A stretch of DNA of 64,000 nucleotides from Akkermansia sp. (lineage in GTDB: Bacteria > Verrucomicrobiota > Verrucomicrobiia > Verrucomicrobiales > Akkermansiaceae), in NCBI GenBank assembly GCA_017398765.1, contig JAFQEY010000093.1, positions 1 to 64,000 on the forward strand. Direction: 5' to 3'. The notes below the pieces were generated by a model. It made no database searches and had not been told where the DNA came from. It worked only from the letters and a program-made list of their open reading frames with translations. Positions 8,364-17,389 of this stretch are shown here, piece by piece (position 1 is the stretch's first letter; each line of letters opens with the position of its first letter). The translations under genes and the position numbers were made by a program.

Positions 8364-9821
8364 ATGATTATCGCCACAGCAGATGAGATTCGCGCAGCGG
8401 AGCAACAACTCTTCGCCACAGGTGCCATCACCTCCGGCGAGCTGATGGATGCCGTCATTGAGCGGCTGTGGCAAGCCTGGCAGCGCGAAACACTCACCGC
8501 CGGGCTGCATCCGCAGCGGGTCGTTGTCTATGCCGGGCGCGGCAACAATGCCGGAGACGCCCTGGGCCTGGCCGCCCGCTTCGGCTGCCCGGTCACGTTG
8601 CGGTCCGTCTGCGAGGCAGAGGAGCTTTCCCCGGATTCCCGCCGGGAGCTCTTCCGCATCACCGCGCCGATTGATACGGAACGGCCCGCCCCTCAACCCG
8701 GGCTGCTGATTATCGACGGATTGCTGGGCAGCGGTGCCCGCGGCGAGCTGCGCCCCTCCTATGCCGAGCTCGTGCGCGAAATGAACACCCTGCGCGCCGA
8801 ATCTCCCCGCAGTCTGCTGTTATCCATTGATATACCCACCGGATTGAATGCCGCCAATGGCAGAGGCGGTGCCCATGTGGTGATGGCTGATATCACCGCC
8901 GCCATCGGCTGCGTGAAACCCGGCATGCTGGTGGATGGTGCAGAGGATGCCGTGGGCCGCCTGCTCTGCATCCCGCTGCCGGAGGTGACGCTTCCCCCCT
9001 GCTCCGAGGCACAGGTACTCTGTCCCGAACTCACCCGCGGTTGGCTGCGCCGCCGACCCTACTCCCATTTCAAGAACCGCGTGGGACGCGTCGGCATCAT
9101 CGCCGGCAGCAAGGGGATGATTGGCGCGGCACAGATGTGCGCCGAAGCCGCCGTGGCAGCCGGGGCCGGGCTCGTGAACCTCTACTGCCCGGAGGAGGTC
9201 TGTGACCTGCTGGCGGCACGGGTTACCCCGGAAGTGATGGTGTCCCCCCTGCTGCCGTCCCTCGTGCTTTCGGCACTGTCCGTGCAGGCCTGGGTCATTG
9301 GCCCCGGTATCGGCTACCAGAACACGCCCCGGGCACAAAATCTGCTGCAACTCATCAACCACGCCACATGCCCCGTGGTGCTGGATGCAGATGCGCTCAA
9401 CACCGCCGCTGAAAGAGGCTGGACCTTCCGCAGCAACCACATCCTCACCCCGCATCCGGGCGAAATGAACCGCTTGCATACCCTCGGCGGACGCCGCCGC
9501 GACATCGTGCAGCGTTTTACGGAAGCCAACCCCTGCACCCTCCTGCTGAAAGGAGCCCGCAGCATCATTGCCGACAGGAGCAACTGCTATTACAACGTGA
9601 GCGGCGGCCCCTTCATGGCCAACGGCGGTCAGGGCGATGTGCTGGCCGGCACCATCGGCGCCCTCGCGGCTCAGGGGCTTGCCCCCCTCCGCGCCGCTGC
9701 GCTGGGGGCTTACGCCTGCGGCCGCGCCGCAGAAGCCGCTCTGGCTGCCACCGGCTATCCCCCCGCCATCCGCGCCGGCCAGGTCATCGCCCACCTGCCG
9801 CAGGCTCTTGCAGGATGCTGA
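8364..9821 (+). CDS. nnr: Bifunctional NAD(P)HX epimerase/dehydratase
   Basis: A 485-residue NAD(P)H-repair enzyme. It epimerises damaged hydrated NAD(P)H and dehydrates it back to the active coenzyme. The N-terminal YjeF_N epimerase domain (about residues 1-210) has the nucleotide loop GRGNNAGDALGLA and DIPTGLNA. The C-terminal ribokinase-like dehydratase (about 220-480) has HPGEMNRL and a final NGGQGDVLAG, where most relatives have GTGDVLAG. Length is normal. It is closely spaced with the M16 protease and probably shares its transcript. Confidence 0.92.
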   Translation: MIIATADEIRAAEQQLFATGAITSGELMDAVIERLWQAWQRETLTAGLHPQRVVVYAGRGNNAGDALGLAARFGCPVTLRSVCEAEELSPDSRRELFRITAPIDTERPAPQPGLLIIDGLLGSGARGELRPSYAELVREMNTLRAESPRSLLLSIDIPTGLNAANGRGGAHVVMADITAAIGCVKPGMLVDGAEDAVGRLLCIPLPEVTLPPCSEAQVLCPELTRGWLRRRPYSHFKNRVGRVGIIAGSKGMIGAAQMCAEAAVAAGAGLVNLYCPEEVCDLLAARVTPEVMVSPLLPSLVLSALSVQAWVIGPGIGYQNTPRAQNLLQLINHATCPVVLDADALNTAAERGWTFRSNHILTPHPGEMNRLHTLGGRRRDIVQRFTEANPCTLLLKGARSIIADRSNCYYNVSGGPFMANGGQGDVLAGTIGALAAQGLAPLRAAALGAYACGRAAEAALAATGYPPAIRAGQVIAHLPQALAGC

Positions 9822-9869
9822 ATATCAACGAAAATTTACAAAAGTTACTGACATTTTGTGATTATGGGC

Positions 9870-9898
9870 TTGCAAACACGCTTGTTGCATGATATACT
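9870..9898 (+). promoter_or_regulatory. Promoter of rpoZ
   Basis: TTGCAA (9870-9875), 17-bp spacer, TATACT (9893-9898). It overlaps an upstream in-frame start at 9889, so the real start is 9943 with a leader of about 38 nt. Confidence 0.6.
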
Positions 9899-9942
9899 CA
9901 CCGACCGCACACGGGGTGCGGAGTGTCACCATCATTTTCCCC

Positions 9943-10248
9943 ATGAAAGTCGAACTCATCGAAAAAGCCGTAGAAATCGTAGGCGATAACCAGCTGCTGG
10001 TCAACATCGTGTCCAAGCGCGTGCAGCAGCTCAACCACGGTGCTGATCCCTACGTGGTCACCACGCCGGAAATGCAGTGCGGCGATATCGCACTGACCGA
10101 AATCATTGAGGGTAAAATAGTCTGGCGTGAGCAGACAGACGAGGAACTGGCCGCCGCCCGTGCCGCCAATGACGACGTTGATCCCTTTGAAGCTCTGGCC
10201 GCAGAGGCCGGTGAGCCCCCCGTCATTGAAACCACCCTCAACCTGTAA
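9943..10248 (+). CDS. rpoZ: RNA polymerase omega subunit
   Basis: A 101-residue protein whose first 65 residues match the omega fold: a VGDNQLLVNIVSKRVQQLNHG helix region corresponding to the usual RYxLVxxAAKRARQL, and ALTEIIEGKI, equivalent to ALREIxEGKI. Omega helps assemble the beta' subunit and is part of the ppGpp response in some bacteria. The C-terminal tail is acidic and probably disordered. The start at 9943 follows from the promoter position. It is followed by smpB after 90 bp containing a strong hairpin. Confidence 0.8.
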   Translation: MKVELIEKAVEIVGDNQLLVNIVSKRVQQLNHGADPYVVTTPEMQCGDIALTEIIEGKIVWREQTDEELAAARAANDDVDPFEALAAEAGEPPVIETTLNL

Positions 10249-10272
10249 CTCAGACCGGGTAATTTTTCTACA

Positions 10273-10306
10273 CGGCCCGGCTCTCCGAATCATCGGAGCC
10301 GGGCCG
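10273..10306 (+). terminator. GC-rich hairpin between rpoZ and smpB
   Basis: Long arms CGGCCCGGC...TCCGA and TCGGA-GCCGGGCCG with a 2-nt bulge. No strong T-run follows, so it may be an attenuator, a weak terminator or an mRNA-stability element. Confidence 0.5.
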
Positions 10307-10338
10307 ACACTTTAACCAGCCCCCCCCCAAGATAACAC

Positions 10339-10821
10339 ATGGCCAAGAAGCCCGCACCGCAGAATAACCTGATAGCCAGCAACAAGAAAGCAGGCCGGGA
10401 TTATGAAATCCTCGGCAAACATGAGTGCGGCATCGAGCTGCGCGGCACAGAGGTCAAATCCATCCGCGCGGGGCGGGTCAACATCGCGGACTCTTTCGCG
10501 CGCGTGGAAAAAGGTCAGCTCTTTCTCTATGGCTGCGATGTCCAGCCTTGGGAAACCGCCGGCAAGTGGTTCCAGCACGAAGCCAAGCGACCGCGCCGCC
10601 TGCTGATGCACAAGCGCGAAATCCTCAAGCTGGAAATCCAGCAGGCTCAGAAAGGCTTTGCCCTGCCCCTGCTGCGCCTCTACTGGAAAAACGGCAAGGT
10701 GAAAGCCGAGCTCGGTATCGGCCGCGGTAAGACCCACCGCGACCAGCGCTACGACCTCAAGGCCCGTGTCGAGCTGCGCGAGGCTCAGCGCGAGGTAACC
10801 CGTTTTAACAAGGGGTATTAA
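10339..10821 (+). CDS. smpB: SsrA-binding protein SmpB
   Basis: A 160-residue small OB-fold protein that binds tmRNA and delivers it to stalled ribosomes in trans-translation. It has the family landmarks NKKAGRDYEI, ELRGTEVKSIRAGRVNIADSFA and the basic tail containing GRGKTHRDQRYDLKAR. Length is typical. The tmRNA gene itself was not found in the window. A Rho-independent terminator follows immediately. Confidence 0.95.
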   Translation: MAKKPAPQNNLIASNKKAGRDYEILGKHECGIELRGTEVKSIRAGRVNIADSFARVEKGQLFLYGCDVQPWETAGKWFQHEAKRPRRLLMHKREILKLEIQQAQKGFALPLLRLYWKNGKVKAELGIGRGKTHRDQRYDLKARVELREAQREVTRFNKGY

Positions 10822-10835
10822 AACCCGGCAAAAAA

Positions 10836-10863
10836 GAGGGGGCCGCGCCCCCTTATTTTTTTG
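10836..10863 (+). terminator. Terminator after smpB
   Basis: Arms AGGGGGC and GCCCCCT followed by TATTTTTTT; a strong intrinsic terminator. Confidence 0.8.
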
Positions 10864-10895
10864 CTGCGTGAATGCAGTATCAGCTCAACATCCTG

Positions 10896-11786
10896 TCAGG
10901 ACTTATTTTGCTGAGGAATCTGCCGCCAACGGCAGGTGGGTTTTTCCACCTTTTCTGCGGTACGCTCCAAATTATCCCCACGGTAGATGCACACCTCACG
11001 GGGCGGTTCACAAAAACAATTCACCAGCCGCCGACACAAATTAACGGCTCGGGTAAAGAACCAGCCTATCAGCAAGACGATGGGAGAATTCTTTGAGCGA
11101 TAATACTTTTCTTCTTTCTCCAAATTAAGCGACCAGGCCAGGTTTGTCCCCGTCATTGCATCTGTAGTGGTAAACAGTTTCGGCATAGCATATACCTTGG
11201 GATGCGTTTTCAGAATATCCAGGAAAAAGACTCTGTCTGAGATAATTCTGTATGCTGTGTCAAAACGCACCCCGTGCCGTCTCATCGTGCTTGCTCTGTG
11301 GAAACAGGAACTCGATCGAATCATGCACTCATTTACACTTCTCCAAATCGTCGGTTTTATCGGTCTGTAGTGGCAGTGGTAACTCTCATCCGGATTCAGT
11401 ACTATAAATGTTGCCGTGAGCATATCCATATCTGCCTTTTTCGCAAATTCTGCGCCCACCTGAGCCAACGCCTGCGGGAGATATTGCTCATCAGAGTTCA
11501 GATGGGCAGTTACATCCGCATCACCCGGCAGCTTATCCCACGCATGATTCAGGGCATCATACATCCCCTTATCCCGGTTGCTTTCATAGGTAAAGGTATA
11601 TCCCGGCTTCCCGGCTTGCTCTCGCTGCCAGTTTTCCAGCCACTCCGGCGTGCCATCCGTTGAACACCCGTCCTGCACATGGTGATGAACTTCCACACCC
11701 TCCCCCACCTGGTCAGCCACAGAGCGTATGGCCCGCTTCAACCAATTCAATGAGTTGTATGTGGGAGTTACAATATAAAACTTCAT
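10896..11786 (-). CDS. Family 2 glycosyltransferase
   Basis: A 296-residue GT-A fold glycosyltransferase. The N-terminal half has the family start FYIVTPTYNSLNWLKRAIRSV, the nucleotide-sugar segment QDGCSTDGT, the DKGMYDALN motif and a later DxD-like NSDEQ. GT2 enzymes of this plan add sugars during capsule, O-antigen or exopolysaccharide synthesis; acceptor and donor cannot be told. The start at 11786 removes an N-terminal extension encoded by the promoter and hairpin region. The gene stands alone between convergent smpB and divergent clpB, away from any polysaccharide cluster. Codon use is less GC-rich than that of its neighbours, which may mean later acquisition. Confidence 0.8.
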   Translation of the reverse strand: MKFYIVTPTYNSLNWLKRAIRSVADQVGEGVEVHHHVQDGCSTDGTPEWLENWQREQAGKPGYTFTYESNRDKGMYDALNHAWDKLPGDADVTAHLNSDEQYLPQALAQVGAEFAKKADMDMLTATFIVLNPDESYHCHYRPIKPTIWRSVNECMIRSSSCFHRASTMRRHGVRFDTAYRIISDRVFFLDILKTHPKVYAMPKLFTTTDAMTGTNLAWSLNLEKEEKYYRSKNSPIVLLIGWFFTRAVNLCRRLVNCFCEPPREVCIYRGDNLERTAEKVEKPTCRWRQIPQQNKS

Positions 11787-11794
11787 GTGTCGGA

Positions 11795-11824
11795 GTCTAA
11801 CACACTTGCCTTTTTTTGGCAAGT
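11795..11824 (-). promoter_or_regulatory. Promoter and inverted repeat upstream of the glycosyltransferase
   Basis: On the minus strand, TTGCCA (11817-11822), 16-bp spacer and TTAGAC (11795-11800), 8 nt before ATG 11786. An inverted repeat ACTTGCC/GGCAAGT around seven T's (11804-11824) covers the -35 and could be an operator. Confidence 0.4.
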
Positions 11825-11904
11825 TTTTACTAAATCTGCAAAAAAAATAACAACTTCGCATAATTATTTTTGAACAAAGGCAAAAAAGGACGGGTCAACA
11901 CGGC

Positions 11905-14481
<2,577 letters not shown>

Positions 14482-14486
14482 CCCAC

Positions 14487-14543
14487 CCGCATTTCCCGTC
14501 CCGCAGCAAGTCCTCGCTTCGCTGCCGCGGACGGGAAATGCGG
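14487..14543 (+). terminator. Long hairpin after clpB
   Basis: Perfect 15-bp arms CCGCATTTCCCGTCC and GGACGGGAAATGCGG. The loop is also GC-rich. No T-run follows, so it may be a structural or processing element rather than an intrinsic terminator. Confidence 0.55.
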
Positions 14544-14595
14544 TATACATCAAATTAGTCTTGTCAAACTACAAAAAAGAAGATAAAAGAGGAGC

Positions 14596-15141
14596 ATGGC
14601 AACCACAATAGAAAATCTTAAAACAGCAATCACAGGAGAAAGCAAAGCCTGCGCCAAGTATTCCGCCTACGCAACACGTGCCGCACAAGAAGGCTACCCC
14701 CAAATTCAGAAGATGTTTGAGGCTGCTGCCAAGGCAGAACGAATTCACGCCACAAATCACAACAAGGTGCTGGTAAAGCTGGGCTGCGATCCCATAGAAC
14801 TTGACATCGAAATGCACGTGGGCAATACCATCGAAAACCTGCGGGATGCCAAGGCCGGGGAAATTTACGAGTTCGCTGAAATGTATCCCCCGATGATTGC
14901 AGACGCAGAAGCAGAAGGGGTCAAAGACGCAGTGCGTTCCTTTACCTGGGCCATGGAAGCTGAAAAGGGACACGCAGAGTTCTACGGCGAGGCATTGCGC
15001 CAGCTGGAAGCAGGAGAAAAACTCAACCTGCCGGAAAAATATTACGTATGCCCGCTCTGTGGTGATACCTTTGCTGCGGAGAGTGCACCGGACAAGTGCC
15101 CGGTTTGCAATCTTCCCAAGTCCAAATACCTGAAAATCTGA
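14596..15141 (+). CDS. rbr: Rubrerythrin
   Basis: A 181-residue non-haem iron peroxidase that reduces hydrogen peroxide in anaerobes. The ferritin-like four-helix domain (about residues 1-140) carries the di-iron Glu/His ligands (GESKACAKYSAYA, AERIHATNH, EAEKGHAEFY). The C-terminal rubredoxin-type domain has CPLCG and CPVCN cysteine pairs (from about residue 152). A good ribosome site (GAGGAG) lies 5 nt before the ATG, unlike many genes in this window. Its presence fits an anaerobic or microaerophilic gut organism. It is monocistronic, with a terminator at 15171-15205. Confidence 0.94.
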   Translation: MATTIENLKTAITGESKACAKYSAYATRAAQEGYPQIQKMFEAAAKAERIHATNHNKVLVKLGCDPIELDIEMHVGNTIENLRDAKAGEIYEFAEMYPPMIADAEAEGVKDAVRSFTWAMEAEKGHAEFYGEALRQLEAGEKLNLPEKYYVCPLCGDTFAAESAPDKCPVCNLPKSKYLKI

Positions 15142-15170
15142 CCATTCTGACACAAAAAAACATCAACAAA

Positions 15171-15205
15171 GCGGAAACTCCTGCAACGGGGTTTCCGCCT
15201 TTTTA
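15171..15205 (+). terminator. Terminator after rubrerythrin
   Basis: Arms GCGGAAAC and GTTTCCGC with a short loop, followed by CTTTTTAT. Confidence 0.8.
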
Positions 15206-15316
15206 TGCAGAGTACTGAAAACGGCGGCGGTATACGGAACAGCTGCGGTGTGTTCAAGAGCCCGGCGTGAAATCTTGTTCTGACACAAAGCACATTGTCA
15301 CCAACGCGACAGATGA

Positions 15317-15345
15317 TTGACGGCGCGTACAAAATTGTGTAATAT
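15317..15345 (+). promoter_or_regulatory. Promoter of ispE (leaderless)
   Basis: TTGACG (15317-15322), 17-bp spacer, TAATAT (15340-15345). Only 6 nt separate the -10 from ATG 15352, so transcription should begin at or next to the start codon. Confidence 0.65.
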
Positions 15346-15351
15346 AGCGTC

Positions 15352-16194
15352 ATGACCACGTACACAGCCCCGGCAAAAATCAACCTCTCCCTGCGTGTAC
15401 AGAGCAAGCTGCGCGAGGACGGATACCACAATGTGGATATCCTGATGGCTCCCATCGACCTCTACGACCAACTGGACTTCCACAACTCACGCACCACTAC
15501 CCTGCTCTGCGATACTCCGGGAGTACCGACGGATGAGAGCAATCTGGTCATCAAGGCGGTTCGGGAGTTTGAAAAATCATACGGACGCAAAGCCAAGCAA
15601 CGCATCACGCTCACCAAGCGTATTCCCCACGGTGCCGGGCTGGGAGGCGGTTCGGCAGATGCCGCCGTCACCCTCAAAGCAATCAACGAAATCATCGGCA
15701 CCAACTATGACGCTGAAGAGCTGGGAGCCATGGCTGCCAATCTGGGGAGCGATGTGAACTTCTTTCTCAACCCGGTTATCAGCCGCTGCACCGGGCGTGG
15801 TGAAATCGTGAAGCCCGTGCCGGAGCTGGCAGGGTGGAGCAGCCCCATGGTACTCATCAAACCTCAGTTCGGAGTCTCCACACCCTCTGCCTATAAAGCA
15901 CTTACCTGCTCCAAACGCTACAAATCGGTCAACTACGGCGTGCAGAAGGCAGACGGCATCAACTTTGTGAACGAGCTGGAGCGTCCCGTGTTCGCCAAGT
16001 TCCCCATTCTGGGTATCATGAAGATGTGGCTACTGCAACAGCAGGGTGTGCGGGTGGCACTCATGAGCGGCTCCGGTTCCTCCCTCTTCGCCCTCACCGA
16101 GTCCCCGGAGCAGGCACAAACCATAGCATCCCTTGCCCGCGCGGAGTTCGGTGAAAGCCTCTTCACCCACTGTGGTACTGTCAATCCCCAATGA
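15352..16194 (+). CDS. ispE: 4-diphosphocytidyl-2-C-methyl-D-erythritol kinase
   Basis: A 280-residue GHMP kinase of the MEP isoprenoid pathway. It phosphorylates CDP-methylerythritol at the 2-hydroxyl. The substrate segment PAKINLSLRV with GYH, the ATP loop PHGAGLGGGSADAA and the C-terminal MSGSGSSLFAL are all intact. Length is normal. The -10 lies 6 nt before the ATG and no Shine-Dalgarno is visible, so the mRNA appears leaderless. The stop overlaps the next start by 4 nt (ATGA), indicating translational coupling with the duplicated Lrp-like protein. Confidence 0.93.
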   Translation: MTTYTAPAKINLSLRVQSKLREDGYHNVDILMAPIDLYDQLDFHNSRTTTLLCDTPGVPTDESNLVIKAVREFEKSYGRKAKQRITLTKRIPHGAGLGGGSADAAVTLKAINEIIGTNYDAEELGAMAANLGSDVNFFLNPVISRCTGRGEIVKPVPELAGWSSPMVLIKPQFGVSTPSAYKALTCSKRYKSVNYGVQKADGINFVNELERPVFAKFPILGIMKMWLLQQQGVRVALMSGSGSSLFALTESPEQAQTIASLARAEFGESLFTHCGTVNPQ

Positions 16195-17297
16195 TTCCCA
16201 CCACCTGCGACGATTCCACCAACCGCCGCATCCTCTGCGTGGCAGAGGATTGCATCACCGGGTTTCACGCCCGACCGTTCGACGAAATCGCCCGTCTCTC
16301 AGGCGTGGAAACGCCCATAGTCATTGAGCGACTGCGCGCCATGCTGGCAGCCGGCACCATCCGCCGCGTGCGCCAGACCCTGCTTTCCACCAGTCTGGCA
16401 GAGGGGGCCCTCATCGCATGGAAAGTGCCGGAAGAAAAGTTGGAGAGAGCCTACACATGGCTGAAGGACAATGACCCCTTCACCGGGCATGTTGTCCTGC
16501 GCAGCTGTGAAACCCCCGGTGCACCGGGAGCGGATTACCGGCTCTGGACCACACTGAAAGTCCCGACCGGCTACGGCAGTATGCAGGAACACTGCGCCAT
16601 ACTCTCCCGAACCATCGGTGCCACAGATTGTATACCCCTGCCCGTGGTAGGCATGTTTGCACTAGCCGTGGGACACATCCGCCGCGCCGGATTGAAACCG
16701 GGAGACAAGCTGCCGGAGGCTCCCGCCATGCAGGTGCCGCAGCAGCCCATCCTGAGCCCGGAGGAATGGCAGGTACTGCTCAGCCTCAAGGAGAGTTTGC
16801 GCCCGGAGGAATTCTGCCCTGAGCCATGGGCAGCCCGCGCCGCGGCTCTCGGCATGAGTGAGCAGCAGTACTGCGATATTGCCTCCGCGCTGGATTCCCG
16901 CAGAGTCATCGGCCGCTTCGCCACTTTTCTGGATCACACTGCCCCGCGCAACCGACAGGCAGGAACAGGTGCCGCCGGGCTCTTCCACTGGGCAGTTCCA
17001 CCCGGCATGGAGGAAAGAGCCGGGGCCGAATGCGGTCGGCACATTTGTATGACCCACTGCTACTGGCGCAGCGGCGGCAGTGTGTTCGGCGGTGCACAGA
17101 TTATGGGTGTTGTTCACGCCCCTGCCCGTGAGGAAGTGCTGGCACACAAAGCAGCCATTGACTCCCACCTGGCAGCCTGCGGCATTCCCCTTCTCCACAC
17201 CGCTGTGTTCTGGAGCAACCGTGCCGAAATACGCCCCAGCGAAATCAGCCCGGTGATTTACCGGAAATGGATTCAGCAATACCGACAGGCGCTGTGA
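16191..17297 (+). CDS. Duplicated AsnC/Lrp-like protein resembling siroheme decarboxylase (AhbA-AhbB type)
   Basis: A 368-residue protein built as two Lrp/AsnC-like halves. Half one (about residues 15-180) has a winged helix (PFDEIARLSGV...GTIRRVRQTL), then a ligand-binding-type domain with DYRLWTTLKV and CIPLPVVGMFALAVGHI. Half two (about 185-368) repeats the plan and contains MTHCYWRSGG near residue 287, resembling the conserved HxYxR region of siroheme decarboxylase subunits (AhbA/AhbB, NirD/L/G/H). In those enzymes two such subunits pair to remove carboxylates from siroheme en route to haem or haem d1. The fused arrangement would supply both halves in one chain. No other haem genes are visible here. 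It could instead be a transcription regulator. It is translationally coupled to ispE. Confidence 0.6.
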   Translation: MIPTTCDDSTNRRILCVAEDCITGFHARPFDEIARLSGVETPIVIERLRAMLAAGTIRRVRQTLLSTSLAEGALIAWKVPEEKLERAYTWLKDNDPFTGHVVLRSCETPGAPGADYRLWTTLKVPTGYGSMQEHCAILSRTIGATDCIPLPVVGMFALAVGHIRRAGLKPGDKLPEAPAMQVPQQPILSPEEWQVLLSLKESLRPEEFCPEPWAARAAALGMSEQQYCDIASALDSRRVIGRFATFLDHTAPRNRQAGTGAAGLFHWAVPPGMEERAGAECGRHICMTHCYWRSGGSVFGGAQIMGVVHAPAREEVLAHKAAIDSHLAACGIPLLHTAVFWSNRAEIRPSEISPVIYRKWIQQYRQAL

Positions 17298-17389
17298 GCG
17301 GTATAAAACGCCGCCGACAGAAACAAACGAAAACCGCCCGACCGGCGGCAAAGCGCGGGCGGGCGGAAAAAGGAGAACGAAGCACCGGA

